Shown: positions 26,883 to 36,510, counted from the stretch's first letter. The stretch: 64,000 nucleotides of DNA from Psychromonas sp. SP041 (GCF_000470315.2 NZ_CBRF02000007.1:62001-126000); one strand, 5' to 3'. Made by a program: numbers and translations. The notes: generated from the letters alone by a model not told the origin.

Positions 26883-28907
26883 ATGAGTAAACCGTTTGAG
26901 TTAGTTTGTCCTTTCTCTCCCGCTGGAGATCAACCACAAGCGATTACTAAATTAGTTGAAGGCATAGAGTCCGGTCTTGCGTTTCAAACATTGTTGGGTG
27001 TAACAGGGTCAGGAAAAACATTCACCTTAGCCAATACCATCGCTCAATTAAATAAACCGACTTTAATTTTGGCACCCAATAAAACACTGGCTGCACAATT
27101 ATACGGTGAGATGAAAGCTTTTTTCCCCAATAATGCGGTTGAGTATTTTGTTTCTTATTATGACTATTACCAACCTGAAGCCTATGTTCCTAGCTCAGAT
27201 TCCTTTATAGAAAAAGATGCAGCAGTTAATGCCCATATTGAACAGATGCGTTTATCTGCAACAAAAGCGTTATTAGAGCGTGATGATGTGGTGTTAGTGG
27301 CATCCGTTTCTGCTATTTATGGCTTAGGTGATCCACAGTCTTATTTAAAGATGATGTTGCATATTAGTGTGGGTGAAATCATTTCTAGTAGAGAAATTTT
27401 ACAACGTCTAGTGGATATTCAATACACACGTAATGAAACAGAGTTAAGCCGAGGTACTTTCCGTGTGCGTGGGGAAGTGGTTGATATCTTTCCTGCTGAT
27501 TCAGAAAAACAAGCTATTCGAATTGAGCTCTTTGATGATGAAGTAGAAAATATTAGTGTGTTTGACCCATTAACAGGTCAACAAATTGAGCAATTGTCAC
27601 GTACTACTATTTTTCCTAAAACTCACTATGTAACCCCTAAAGAGCAAATTTTTAAAGCGATAGAAGGTATTAAAGAAGAGTTACAAGATCGTAAGAAAAC
27701 CTTCTTAGCTGAAAATAAATTGATAGAAGAACAGCGTATTTCACAACGTACTTTGTATGATTTAGAGATGATGAATGAATTAGGTTACTGTTCTGGTATT
27801 GAAAATTACTCTCGCTACTTATCTAGTCGTGGAATAGGGGAAGCACCGCCGACCTTATTTGATTACTTACCTAGCAACGGATTATTAGTCATTGATGAAA
27901 GCCATGTTACCGTGCCACAAATTGGTGCTATGTATAAAGGTGACCGATCTCGTAAAGAAAACTTAGTTAATTATGGTTTCCGTTTACCGTCTGCATTGGA
28001 TAATCGTCCATTAAAATTTGAAGAGTTTGAAAAACTCGCACCCCAAACTATTTATGTGTCGGCTACTCCGAGTGATTATGAAATAAATAAATCACAAGGA
28101 GATATTATTAGACAGGTGATTCGTCCAACGGGTTTGTTAGATCCCATTATCGAAGTACGTCCAGTGGCTACACAGGTTGATGACTTATTATCTGAAATTA
28201 ATATTCGTGTTCCAAAAAATGAACGTGTGTTAGTGACCACGCTAACTAAGCGTATGGCAGAAGATTTAACGGAATACTTAAGTGAACATGGTATTAAAGT
28301 GCGTTATTTACATTCAGATGTTGATACGGTTGAGCGAGTTGAGATTATTCGAGACTTACGCTTAGGTGTATTTGATGTATTGATCGGTATTAACTTATTA
28401 CGTGAAGGGTTAGATATTCCTGAAGTTTCTTTAGTGACGATTCTAGATGCAGATAAAGAAGGCTTCTTACGTTCAGAGCGTTCTCTCATTCAAACCATGG
28501 GGAGAGCGGCGCGTAATTTAGAAGGTAAAGCGATTCTTTATGCCGATAGAATTACTGAATCAATGCGTAAAGCCATTAAAGTCACGGAAGATAGACGAAT
28601 ACTGCAAGATGATTTTAATAAAGCTAATGGCATTGAACCTAAAGGTTTATCTAAAGAAGTCACTGATGTGATGCAGTTAGGGCAAAAACCTCAACCGAAA
28701 AGCAATATCACACCTATTAATGTGGCAGAAAACGGTGGTTCATATAATGCCAAGAAACCATTACGTACAGAGAAAGATATCTTAAAAGAGATCGCAAAAA
28801 TTGAAAAACAGATGTTTGCTTTTGCTAAAGATTTGGAATTTGAAAAAGCGGCACAATTACGTGACCAAGTGACAAAATTACACGAGCGACTGTTGTCTGT
28901 AGGGTAA
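26883..28907 (+). CDS. uvrB: Excinuclease ABC subunit B
   Basis: This 674-residue DNA-repair helicase-like protein has Walker A GVTGSGKT (39-46), the damage-probing beta-hairpin region [12 protein letters not shown] (92-103), DESH and the other superfamily 2 motifs, and the C-terminal UVR motif ([10 protein letters not shown]) that contacts UvrC. It verifies lesions handed over by UvrA and loads UvrC. Length equals the E. coli protein (673). GAGGATCT precedes the ATG. No SOS box is evident, which is unusual for enteric-type uvrB. Confidence 0.98.
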   Translation: MSKPFELVCPFSPAGDQPQAITKLVEGIESGLAFQTLLGVTGSGKTFTLANTIAQLNKPTLILAPNKTLAAQLYGEMKAFFPNNAVEYFVSYYDYYQPEAYVPSSDSFIEKDAAVNAHIEQMRLSATKALLERDDVVLVASVSAIYGLGDPQSYLKMMLHISVGEIISSREILQRLVDIQYTRNETELSRGTFRVRGEVVDIFPADSEKQAIRIELFDDEVENISVFDPLTGQQIEQLSRTTIFPKTHYVTPKEQIFKAIEGIKEELQDRKKTFLAENKLIEEQRISQRTLYDLEMMNELGYCSGIENYSRYLSSRGIGEAPPTLFDYLPSNGLLVIDESHVTVPQIGAMYKGDRSRKENLVNYGFRLPSALDNRPLKFEEFEKLAPQTIYVSATPSDYEINKSQGDIIRQVIRPTGLLDPIIEVRPVATQVDDLLSEINIRVPKNERVLVTTLTKRMAEDLTEYLSEHGIKVRYLHSDVDTVERVEIIRDLRLGVFDVLIGINLLREGLDIPEVSLVTILDADKEGFLRSERSLIQTMGRAARNLEGKAILYADRITESMRKAIKVTEDRRILQDDFNKANGIEPKGLSKEVTDVMQLGQKPQPKSNITPINVAENGGSYNAKKPLRTEKDILKEIAKIEKQMFAFAKDLEFEKAAQLRDQVTKLHERLLSVG

Positions 28908-29240
28908 TGCGCGACAACATTGTTATAGAAATTTTGTTATAGAAGACACTGTTATGAGAACATTATTATAGAAGACACGGTTATAGAAAACATTATTTAC
29001 TATAGAGCGATTCACTAGAGCTAGTTACAGTAGGGTTCTAAACCGTGTCATTATTGTAACGATTTGTTAGTGGCGCTTTGTGAATAGCATTGCGGAAGCT
29101 TTTACTAGATAGTGTCATTTAAATCTTATGTTTGTTTTGATGAGCAAAATAAACATAAGATTAATTCTTATCAAATTATATTTTTAATCTTGCAGCGTTA
29201 ACTCGTTAATTAAAGATGTAAGCTGAAATCTTAATAATAT
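28908..29240. other. Intergenic region between uvrB and the glutaredoxin gene
   Basis: No gene is seen. The first 80 bases contain a loose repeat of GTTATAGAA-type units (TTATAGAAGACAC occurs twice). A long hairpin follows at 29122-29162. Confidence 0.6.
29122..29162. terminator. Long AT-rich hairpin between convergent uvrB and glutaredoxin genes
   Basis: An 18-bp stem (AATCTTATGTTTGTTTTG with its complement, one G-U pair) surrounds a 5-base ATGAG loop. It lies between convergent genes and may be a bidirectional terminator, but there is no clean T run directly after either arm. Confidence 0.55.
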
Positions 29241-29504
29241 TTATTGCGATATAAAGTTAACAATATCACTTGATTCATATAACCATTGTGTTTCACCATT
29301 GCTATGCTCGATACGTAAACAAGGTACTTGCTTTTTACCGCCACCTTGAATCAAATCACTTCGGTGTTGGTTATGCTGCTGAATATTTCTTGGTTCAATA
29401 TTCACACCTAGTTTTTGTATCGCTTTACGTGTCATTACACAATAAGGACAGCCGTCATAATAATAAAGAGACATAGATTTAGGTTGTGTTTGTGATAACG
29501 TCAT
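29241..29504 (-). CDS. Glutaredoxin
   Basis: This 87-residue thioredoxin-fold protein has the dithiol active site CPYC (19-22), a cis-Pro in KKQVPCLRI and the SSDIVNFI C-terminal helix. It reduces disulfides or mixed glutathione disulfides in the cytoplasm. It is a single gene facing uvrB. The GGGKKQVPCL segment resembles glutaredoxins fused to or replacing GrxB-like proteins, but length fits the classical class I type. Confidence 0.9.
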   Translation of the reverse strand: MTLSQTQPKSMSLYYYDGCPYCVMTRKAIQKLGVNIEPRNIQQHNQHRSDLIQGGGKKQVPCLRIEHSNGETQWLYESSDIVNFISQ

Positions 29505-30207
29505 GTGCTTTTTCCTTAATGTGTATTAGTTTATTGTTTTCTATTTTCTATTTTAAATTCAAAGTAAATGCTAAGTAAATTATAGATGTGAATGAAATGT
29601 CTCGTTCAGATTTAATTAATTTAAACTAACTAAACTTAACTCTTCATCGCCAAATTAATGACTATAATCAATCGATAACGACAAAGCTGTATTTATTAAA
29701 TACTCTATTTATGGCATTAATATAAGGTGTTGTGCAGTAATAAAGGCAACCAAATGTCTAAAGTTTGCCCCCATTTGTCCAAATGATTGTTTTAACCAAT
29801 AAACTCTAGCGGTTATTTATTATGAGATATACCCGTTAGATATTCTTCTTTCTGCCTAGCACCTGCTTATACCAATGGAATTAAATAAGTGATCAGAGAT
29901 TGCGCAGGAAAAATTAACACTAATAAGGCGTGAGTTGTAGGAGGTAGTTGTTCTCACTTCAAAACTCACAACGCAGTTAGGGGGAATTTTAACCAGCAAG
30001 AATGATCTCCTTATTAATTCTTTTGGTATTACTGCACTGCTTGCTGAATTTTGTTCCTTGAATGCTGACGGGTATACATCTACTTTGAAAATATAATTGG
30101 TGATCGAGCAAATGTTTTTAAGATAAGTGAGAAAGAGGGAGCTTGAAGTTAGTCTGCTTACTTTAGTTATTATTCGGGACTTACCAGTTATCAAATAAAA
30201 TAAGAGG
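29505..30207. other. Intergenic region containing the second MITE-like copy
   Basis: Between the glutaredoxin and the unknown gene at 30208 I see only the MITE-like element (29867-30031). A minus-strand open frame across it is explained by the element and is not called. Confidence 0.6.
29867..30031. mobile_element. MITE-like repeat, copy 2
   Basis: A 165-base relative of the element at 15801, with the same inverted termini (TTATACCAATGGAATTAA at the left, its imperfect complement ending TTTTGGTATTA at the right). It differs mainly by an extra 13 or so bases (around GCGTGAGTTGTAGGA) in its interior. No coding capacity; mobilisation would need a transposase in trans. Confidence 0.8.
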
Positions 30208-30618
30208 CTAACCTAATGGCGTTAAAGCGTGCTTTTTTGCAATGGCATTAGTGACTTGAATTAAACGCTTTTTAATTTCATATTCGATATTGATTTTTGT
30301 TTTGATTAAATCAGTAACAGCAATATATGCACTGGTGGTTAAGTTATTTTGTTGATAACAATAGGCTACATGGTTATCGATAATCCAATCCTCTTTATTT
30401 ATTTCTGCGTTTTTTTCATTACTTATAAATGATAAGTCGTCTGCTAATGCTCTCACTAATGTAAAATGAAAAGATAACATACACGCGTCATCGCCATACC
30501 AATTTGCTTTTAATGCTTGAAAATTGATCCACATTTCTAGTTTATTTAATAAAGGGTTAAGTGCACTAGAAAATGTTTGATCTGCAATGATTTGAATAGG
30601 GAGTGTTTCTTGTGTCAT
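30208..30618 (-). CDS. Unrecognised protein, 136 residues
   Basis: I do not recognise this protein. It is soluble-looking, without signal peptide or membrane segment, and mostly alpha-helical in composition, with a Trp-containing NWYGDDACM segment and a C-terminal YEIKKRLIQVTNAIAKKH helix. The ATG at 30618 (MTQETLPIQII) has TAGG upstream and is preferred over a start 22 codons earlier, which lacks one. It lies between a MITE-like copy and the maf/yceF gene on the same strand, 206 bases downstream of the latter. Confidence 0.6.
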   Translation of the reverse strand: MTQETLPIQIIADQTFSSALNPLLNKLEMWINFQALKANWYGDDACMLSFHFTLVRALADDLSFISNEKNAEINKEDWIIDNHVAYCYQQNNLTTSAYIAVTDLIKTKINIEYEIKKRLIQVTNAIAKKHALTPLG

Positions 30619-30824
30619 ATTGCCTACTATGCTGTTTTTATTGGATAGGTAGAAAATGACAAGAGTGTTACTTTGATAACTCATGTCAAATCCTACGTTC
30701 AGCTTATTACTTACTATGCCATTTATCTCGCGGTATTACTTACCTTACTGATTGTTTGCTTTCTACTATTTATTTAATAGGTATAAGCACAGTAATCAGT
30801 AGTCAGTAAATAGAATAATAAACA

Positions 30825-31406
30825 TTAAAGTACAGCTAACCCTTCTTTTTCTAACAACTCAATCAAAGAGATAAGCGGTAAGCCAATTAAACTATTTGGA
30901 TCTTTACCGTCAAAGCGACTGAATAAACTAATACCAAAACCTTCACTTTTAAAACTACCGGCGCAATTATAAGGTTGTTCTTTATTCAGATAGTTAGTAA
31001 TCATCTGATCTGATAACGCTCGGAAATATACTTCAAAGGGTTCAACTAAAGAATGAACTTGGCCTGTTTTGCTATTAACGACAGCGAGTCCTGTGTAAAA
31101 AGTGACATGTTGACCGCTCGCCGCTTTTAATTGCTTAAAGGCATTTTCAAAGTTACCAGGCTTGCCTAATATTTTACCGTTGTTTAAACAAACTTGGTCA
31201 GACCCTATGATTAAGGCATCCGGAAAGTCACTAACCACTGCTTGTGCTTTTGCAATTGCTAGCCTCTCTACTAATTGAACTGCTGTTTCCCCTAGCAGTT
31301 CGTCTTCGTTAACCTGTGGGTTAGCTGTGGAAAAGTCTAGATGCAGTTTTTCTAACAACTGTTTTCTAAACGGTGAAGTCGATGCTAACACTAGCTTTTG
31401 TGGCAT
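30825..31406 (-). CDS. yceF: Maf-family nucleotide pyrophosphatase (YceF type)
   Basis: This 193-residue Maf-like protein has the N-terminal LASTSPFRKQLLEKL motif, the IIGSDQVC segment around 67-74 and a C-terminal IGLPL loop. YceF hydrolyses 7-methyl-GTP and is a house-cleaning enzyme. The neighbourhood (yceF divergent from yceD-rpmF-plsX) is the same as in E. coli, supporting YceF rather than the septum-linked Maf/YhdE paralogue. Confidence 0.92.
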   Translation of the reverse strand: MPQKLVLASTSPFRKQLLEKLHLDFSTANPQVNEDELLGETAVQLVERLAIAKAQAVVSDFPDALIIGSDQVCLNNGKILGKPGNFENAFKQLKAASGQHVTFYTGLAVVNSKTGQVHSLVEPFEVYFRALSDQMITNYLNKEQPYNCAGSFKSEGFGISLFSRFDGKDPNSLIGLPLISLIELLEKEGLAVL

Positions 31407-31505
31407 AATAGACCTTACTTAAGTATAAAAATAAGTTTATTTTAAGGACTACGAAAGAATAAAGCGATAGCTGAATAAAAACTTAAGAAAAATAGCGCTT
31501 TTTCT

Positions 31506-31534
31506 TTGACTATATTGAACTCTATCTATATTAT
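31506..31534 (+). promoter_or_regulatory. Strong promoter of the yceD-rpmF-plsX-fab cluster
   Basis: TTGACT (31506-31511) and TATTAT (31529-31534) are separated by exactly 17 bases, five of six matches each. The -10 ends only eight bases before the yceD ATG at 31543, so initiation at the normal distance would give an essentially leaderless mRNA. Confidence 0.75.
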
Positions 31535-31542
31535 TCGCCACC

Positions 31543-32064
31543 ATGCAAAAGGTTAAACTACCGATTAGCGTTGATTCTGTTCGCGCTGCTAATAACAGAT
31601 TAGAGATACTAGCTAGCCTAGACAAATCTTTATTAAGCAGATTAATAGAGTCAACAATCAGTATTCAATCTGATATCGATACTTATTTTGCCTTTGATGT
31701 TGATCAGCAAAAACTGAAAATATTCAATGGTAAAGCAAGCGTCGCAGTAGAACTCACTTGTCAACGGTGCAATGAGCCTATGATTTATCAGTGCGAAGCT
31801 GAATTTACGTATTGTCCCGTTCTTAATAAAGAACAGGAAAATAATTTACCAGACGTTTATGAACCCATTTATTACGATGAAAATGGGGAGGTAAATCTTC
31901 ATCAAATAGTTGAAGACGAGCTATTATTAACACTTCCTCAAATTGCGAAGCATGCAATTGAAGATTGTAAATATGGTGAGTACGAAAGTACCTTCGGCGA
32001 AATTGAAGAAGAACAAGAACGTCCTAACCCATTTGATGCATTGGCTCAGCTAAAGCTCAAGTAA
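31543..32064 (+). CDS. yceD: YceD (DUF177) 23S rRNA accumulation protein
   Basis: This 173-residue protein begins MQKVKLPISVDSVRAANNRL, like E. coli YceD, and has the ELTCQRCNEPM cysteine pair (about 66-76). YceD-family proteins are linked to 23S rRNA accumulation and precede rpmF in nearly all bacteria. No ribosome-binding site is visible before its ATG, which lies almost at the predicted transcription start. It ends 18 bases before rpmF. Confidence 0.93.
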   Translation: MQKVKLPISVDSVRAANNRLEILASLDKSLLSRLIESTISIQSDIDTYFAFDVDQQKLKIFNGKASVAVELTCQRCNEPMIYQCEAEFTYCPVLNKEQENNLPDVYEPIYYDENGEVNLHQIVEDELLLTLPQIAKHAIEDCKYGEYESTFGEIEEEQERPNPFDALAQLKLK

Positions 32065-32082
32065 CAAGCAGGAATTTTTAAA

Positions 32083-32253
32083 ATGGCAGTACAAAAAAGT
32101 CGTAAGACTCCTTCAAAACGCGGTATGCGTCGTTCACATGATGCACTAAGTGCACCAACTTTAACTGTTGATAGTACTTCTGGTGAAACTCACCGTCGTC
32201 ATCACGTTACTGCTGACGGCTTCTACAAAGGCAAAAAAGTCATCGAAAAGTAA
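32083..32253 (+). CDS. rpmF: 50S ribosomal protein L32
   Basis: A 56-residue reading frame starts [20 protein letters not shown] and continues with the LSAPTL and [18 protein letters not shown] segments of L32. It is short enough to be missed by ORF calling. The weak AGGAATTTTTAAA ribosome-binding site lies in the 18-base gap after yceD. The four-cysteine zinc motif of some L32 proteins is absent, as in E. coli. plsX follows by nine bases. Confidence 0.97.
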   Translation: MAVQKSRKTPSKRGMRRSHDALSAPTLTVDSTSGETHRRHHVTADGFYKGKKVIEK

Positions 32254-32262
32254 GTTATTACT

Positions 32263-33303
32263 TTGCGTAACTTTACCATTGCGCTTGATGCCATGGGGGG
32301 AGATTTTGGCCCCCATATTTCTTTACCTGCCAGTTCGAAATCCTTACAATTACACCCCAATTTATACATCACTATCGTCGGTGATAACCAAATAATATCC
32401 CCTTTATTAAAACAATATCAGCTACTTGAACACCCTCGAGTTAAATTTGTGCACGCGCCAGAAACCATATCAATGGAAGATAATCCTGTTTCTGTGTTAC
32501 GTCATCGCATTCAGTCTTCAATGCTCGTTGCGTTACAATTAGTGGCTAATAGTGAGGCCGATGCTTGTGTTAGTGCCGGTAATACAGGGGCGCTTATGCT
32601 ATTAGCTAAGCACACTTTAAAAACACTAGATGGTATTTCACGTCCTGCATTAGTTTCTGCTCTTCCGAATAATAAAGGAGGACACAGTTATTTAATGGAT
32701 TTGGGGGCTAACCTCCAATGTGGCTGTGATACATTGTTTAATTTTGCATTAATGGGTAGTGTATTGTGTGAAAAAGTTGAGCAATTAAGTGCGCCAAGCG
32801 TGTCATTGCTAAATGTTGGTCGTGAGATTAATAAAGGCAATGAGACGATAAAACATTGCGCAAATTTGTTGTCTAATACCGAATATATAAACTATATCGG
32901 TTATATAGAAGCGAACGAGCTGTTCGATGGTCGTGCGGATGTCGTCGTCACCGATGGCTTTAGTGGAAATATCGCACTGAAAAGTTATGAAGGAATGGGG
33001 CGGGTATTTTTTGACCAATTACAAAAAGCGATGAATGCAACTTGGTATAGTCGTTTTATTGGTAAGTTTTTGAATCCGTTGATAAAAAACCAATTAAAAC
33101 ATTTGCATCCAGATCTGTATAATGGTGCCAGTTTGATTGGGTTGCGTGGCATTGTTGTAAAAAGTCATGGTAGTGCAAATGTAGAAGCATTTACTTATGC
33201 AATAGAACAAGCGATTAAAGAAATTCAATGGCAGATACCTGCTTGCATCAGTGCAAGGTTGGAATCTGTCTTAGCAGAGCGAGATTGTTTATCACATGAA
33301 TAG
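32263..33303 (+). CDS. plsX: Phosphate acyltransferase PlsX
   Basis: This 346-residue enzyme makes acyl-phosphate from acyl-ACP for phospholipid synthesis. [11 protein letters not shown] (8-18) and the SAGNTGALM segment near 106 mark the family. The start is a TTG at 32263, placing [11 protein letters not shown] at the same position as in E. coli. No upstream ATG exists between it and the rpmF stop. It overlaps fabH by eight bases. Confidence 0.95.
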   Translation: MRNFTIALDAMGGDFGPHISLPASSKSLQLHPNLYITIVGDNQIISPLLKQYQLLEHPRVKFVHAPETISMEDNPVSVLRHRIQSSMLVALQLVANSEADACVSAGNTGALMLLAKHTLKTLDGISRPALVSALPNNKGGHSYLMDLGANLQCGCDTLFNFALMGSVLCEKVEQLSAPSVSLLNVGREINKGNETIKHCANLLSNTEYINYIGYIEANELFDGRADVVVTDGFSGNIALKSYEGMGRVFFDQLQKAMNATWYSRFIGKFLNPLIKNQLKHLHPDLYNGASLIGLRGIVVKSHGSANVEAFTYAIEQAIKEIQWQIPACISARLESVLAERDCLSHE

Positions 33304-34255
33304 CAAAATTATAGGTACGGGTAGTTATTTACCAACAGCAGTACGCACCAACCAAGACTTGGAAAAGATGGTTGATACAAGTGACGAATGGATCACTGTA
33401 CGTACTGGCATAAAAGAACGTCGCATTGCTAATGAACAAGAAACGATCGCGTTCATGGGCAAACAAGCTGGAGAGCAAGCTTTACAAGCTGCGAACTTGG
33501 AAGCAAGTGACTTAGATTTAATTATTGTGGCAACAACAAGTAACCACAATGCTTTTCCTTCTGCTGCTTGTGAAGTGCAAAACTTGTTAGGCATATACGA
33601 TATTCCTGCATTTGATGTAGCTGCTGCTTGTGCTGGTTTTACCTATGCACTAAGTGTTGCTGATAACTTCATTAAAGCGGGCGGAGCAAAAAACATATTA
33701 GTGATTGGTGCTGATGCATTAGCTAACACTTGTGATCCAACAGATAGAAGTACAATTATCCTATTTGGTGATGGTGCTGGCGCAGTTGTCTTAACAGCCT
33801 CTGAAGAGCCTGGTATTTTATCTACTCATATCAATGCAGATGGTCGATTTGGAGACTTACTCAAATTACCTAATGTAGAAAGAGGTAAAGAAGATACATT
33901 GATTAATTCATATTTAACCATGGCGGGTAATGAAGTATTTAAAGTCGCGGTTAAAAAATTAAGCCAAGTTGTCGTTGATACATTAGCAGCAAATAATATT
34001 GAAAAAGATCAATTGGATTGGCTAGTTCCTCACCAAGCTAATCAACGTATTATTGCCGCTACGGCTAAAAAGTTAGGTATGTCTATGGATCAAGTTATCT
34101 TAACACTTGATAAACATGGCAATACTTCAGCTGCTTCTGTGCCGCTTGCCTTAAATGAAGGCGTAAGAAGTGGTAAAATTAAACCTGGTCAACTTGTTTT
34201 ATTAGAAGCATTTGGCGGTGGTTTTACTTGGGGTAGTGCGCTTGTCGTTATGTAG
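33296..34255 (+). CDS. fabH: 3-oxoacyl-ACP synthase III (KAS III)
   Basis: This 319-residue condensing enzyme starts fatty-acid chains from acetyl-CoA and malonyl-ACP. The nucleophile is Cys112 in VAAACAGF (108-115). His and Asn of the triad lie in VPHQANQR (near 243-250) and KHGNTSAAS (near 272-280). It matches the length of E. coli FabH (317). Its stop codon is the first base triplet of an octamer repeat. Confidence 0.97.
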   Translation: MNSKIIGTGSYLPTAVRTNQDLEKMVDTSDEWITVRTGIKERRIANEQETIAFMGKQAGEQALQAANLEASDLDLIIVATTSNHNAFPSAACEVQNLLGIYDIPAFDVAAACAGFTYALSVADNFIKAGGAKNILVIGADALANTCDPTDRSTIILFGDGAGAVVLTASEEPGILSTHINADGRFGDLLKLPNVERGKEDTLINSYLTMAGNEVFKVAVKKLSQVVVDTLAANNIEKDQLDWLVPHQANQRIIAATAKKLGMSMDQVILTLDKHGNTSAASVPLALNEGVRSGKIKPGQLVLLEAFGGGFTWGSALVVM

Positions 34256-34276
34256 TTATGTAGTTATATAGTTATA
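34253..34276. repeat. Octamer tandem repeat beginning at the fabH stop codon
   Basis: Three copies of TAGTTAT(G/A) run head to tail, the first TAG being the fabH stop. No terminator is seen in the 111 bases to fabD. Confidence 0.85.
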
Positions 34277-34366
34277 CAACTAAGTAATTAAGTAGCTATA
34301 CAAGAATAAGACGAGTTTATTTTAAAAACATTACAAAAGTAATAATAGAAAATTTAGGAATTAAAG

Positions 34367-35308
34367 ATGACAAACTTTACATTTGCCTTTCCTGGCCAAG
34401 GTTCACAAAGCTTAGGTATGTTAGCTGATTTAGCGGCTACACATCCTGTTGTAATTGATACATTTAAAGAAGCAAGTGACGCTTTAGGTTATGACCTTTG
34501 GACATTATGTCAAGAAGGGCCTGTAGAAGCTTTAAACCAAACAGATAAAACTCAACCCGCATTATTAGCTGCATCAGTTGCTGTTTGGCGTGTTTGGGCT
34601 GAAATGGGTGGTGAGCAACCAACGACGATTGCAGGGCATAGCCTAGGTGAATATTCTGCATTGGTTTGTGCTGGTGTTATCGATTTTAAAGATGCATTAA
34701 AATTAGTAGAGCTTCGTGGTCAACTAATGCAACAAGCTGTTCCTGCCGGTGTTGGCGCAATGTATGCGATCATTGGGTTAGGTGATGCAGAAATTAAAGC
34801 CGCATGTGAGCAAGCTGCGCAAGGCGAAGTCGTTTCTCCTGTTAACTTTAACTCGCCTGGCCAAGTGGTTATTGCAGGTAATAAAGATGCAGTTGAACGT
34901 GCAGGTGTTTTATGTAAAGAAGCGGGTGCAAAACGTGCTTTGCCTTTACCTGTTTCAGTGCCTTCTCATTGTGCATTAATGAAGCCTGCAGCAGATGAAT
35001 TAGCAATTGCATTGCAAACAGTAGAATTCAACACACCAACGATATCTGTTATTAACAATGTTGATGTCGCGATTGAAACAGATGCAGACAAAATTAAAGA
35101 TGCATTAGTGCGTCAATTATATTGTCCAGTTCGTTGGACAGATATTATCGTTAAAATGGCAGAGCAAGGTATTAACTTACAAGTTGAAGCCGGCCCTGGG
35201 AAAGTATTAAGTGGTTTAGTTCGTCGTATCGATAAAAGTTTTACGGCACAAGCAATTAATGACACAGCAAGTTTAGCGGCTGCATTCGCTGCTGTTAAAG
35301 GAGAATAA
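34367..35308 (+). CDS. fabD: Malonyl-CoA:ACP transacylase
   Basis: This 313-residue transacylase loads malonate onto ACP. FAFPGQGSQ (6-14) forms the oxyanion loop, the nucleophile is Ser92 in GHSLGEYSAL (90-99), and the catalytic His lies in VPSHCALM near residue 200. It is followed by fabG after two bases. Confidence 0.97.
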   Translation: MTNFTFAFPGQGSQSLGMLADLAATHPVVIDTFKEASDALGYDLWTLCQEGPVEALNQTDKTQPALLAASVAVWRVWAEMGGEQPTTIAGHSLGEYSALVCAGVIDFKDALKLVELRGQLMQQAVPAGVGAMYAIIGLGDAEIKAACEQAAQGEVVSPVNFNSPGQVVIAGNKDAVERAGVLCKEAGAKRALPLPVSVPSHCALMKPAADELAIALQTVEFNTPTISVINNVDVAIETDADKIKDALVRQLYCPVRWTDIIVKMAEQGINLQVEAGPGKVLSGLVRRIDKSFTAQAINDTASLAAAFAAVKGE

Positions 35309-35310
35309 TA

Positions 35311-36045
35311 ATGAGTATGCAAGATCAAGTAGTATTAATAACAGGTGCAAGTCGTGGTATTGGGCGTGCAATTGCAGAAAATTTTGTTGCATTAGGTGCA
35401 ACGGTACTCGGTACAGCAACTAGCGAAAGTGGCGCTGCTGCTATTAGTGAATATTTAGGTGATGCAGGTAAAGGTTTTGTATTAAACGTAACTGAAACTG
35501 AATCAATAGATGGACTATTTGCTGAGATTAAGAAAGAATTCGGTAGTGTTGACGTATTAGTTAACAATGCTGGTATCACGCGTGACAACCTATTAATGCG
35601 CATGAAAGATGCAGAATGGGATGACATTATCGGTACTAACTTAACACCTATTTTTAAATTGAGTAAAGCGGCACTTCGTCCTATGATGAAGAAGCGTGCT
35701 GGTCGAATTATTAATATTGGTTCAGTAGTGGGTACAATGGGTAATGCTGGTCAAGCTAACTATGCTGCTGCAAAAGCAGGTGTAATTGGTTTCACTAAAT
35801 CATTAGCACGTGAAGTTGCAAGTCGTGGTATTACTGTTAATACAGTGGCACCAGGTTTCATTGAAACTGATATGACAAAAGCATTGAATGACGAACAACG
35901 TGCTGCAACATTAACAAATGTACCTGCAGGTCGTTTAGGCGACCCGAAAGAAATCGCTGCTACAGTTGTGTTTTTAGCTTCTGAAGGTGCTGCTTATATC
36001 ACCGGTGAAACGATTCACGTTAACGGTGGTATGTACATGGTCTAG
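35311..36045 (+). CDS. fabG: 3-oxoacyl-ACP reductase FabG
   Basis: This 244-residue SDR enzyme has the same length as E. coli FabG. It shows TGASRGIG (11-18), NNAG near 86-89, and the NYAAAKAG segment with Tyr151 and Lys155. It reduces 3-oxoacyl-ACP with NADPH in each elongation round. The first of two nearby ATGs (35311) has AAGGAG at proper spacing. It is the housekeeping copy; the SDR at 796 is separate. Confidence 0.97.
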   Translation: MSMQDQVVLITGASRGIGRAIAENFVALGATVLGTATSESGAAAISEYLGDAGKGFVLNVTETESIDGLFAEIKKEFGSVDVLVNNAGITRDNLLMRMKDAEWDDIIGTNLTPIFKLSKAALRPMMKKRAGRIINIGSVVGTMGNAGQANYAAAKAGVIGFTKSLAREVASRGITVNTVAPGFIETDMTKALNDEQRAATLTNVPAGRLGDPKEIAATVVFLASEGAAYITGETIHVNGGMYMV

Positions 36046-36123
36046 TTGTTGACAAACTCTGTTAAGCAATTAAGCTAAAAAAAGATAGATATTCTACTAA
36101 TTTATTGATTAAAATCTTAAAAT

Positions 36124-36138
36124 ACTGGTCTAACCAGT
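36124..36138. promoter_or_regulatory. FadR-like palindrome upstream of acpP
   Basis: ACTGGTCTAACCAGT is a perfect 6-bp inverted repeat around CTA. It matches the core of the E. coli FadR operator (CTGGTC followed by a central base and GACC/AACC). It lies 83 bases before the acpP start. FadR activates several fab genes in enteric bacteria, which fits the location. Whether it activates or represses here cannot be read from sequence. Confidence 0.55.
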
Positions 36139-36220
36139 GATAGAATACTTGAATATTAAACGCGATAGAATAAACTACCGCAACTTAACGCAAAAGCGTA
36201 ATTACAAAGGAAGATAAAAA

Positions 36221-36454
36221 ATGAGCAATATCGAAGAACGCGTAAAAAACATCATCGTTGAACAGTTAGGTGTTCAACTTGACGAAGTTAAAAACGAAGC
36301 TTCTTTCGTTGACGATCTTGGTGCTGATTCACTAGACACAGTTGAGCTTGTAATGGCTCTTGAAGAAGAATTCGATACAGAGATCCCAGATGACGAAGCA
36401 GAGAAAATCACTACTGTTCAATCTGCTATTGATTACGTTGTTAACAACGGTTAA
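36221..36454 (+). CDS. acpP: Acyl carrier protein
   Basis: This 77-residue acidic carrier has Ser37 in GADSLD (34-39), the phosphopantetheine attachment site. It shuttles acyl chains between Fab enzymes. AAGGAAG precedes the ATG. The 175 bases upstream contain the FadR-like palindrome, so acpP probably has its own promoter besides read-through from fabG, and it is followed by a strong terminator. Confidence 0.99.
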   Translation: MSNIEERVKNIIVEQLGVQLDEVKNEASFVDDLGADSLDTVELVMALEEEFDTEIPDDEAEKITTVQSAIDYVVNNG

Positions 36455-36483
36455 TTCTTCACTTTAATGTGTAGAAAATTTCT

Positions 36484-36509
36484 AAAAGGCGGTCTTCTGA
36501 CCGCCTTTT
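36484..36509 (+). terminator. Terminator after acpP
   Basis: AAAAGGCGGTC and GACCGCCTTTT form an 11-bp stem with a TTCT loop, 30 bases after the acpP stop. Confidence 0.95.
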
Positions 36510-36510
36510 G

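Noticed and set aside
29856-30194. Minus-strand frame of 112 codons
   Set aside because: It overlaps the second MITE-like copy, has low-complexity composition and no ribosome-binding site.
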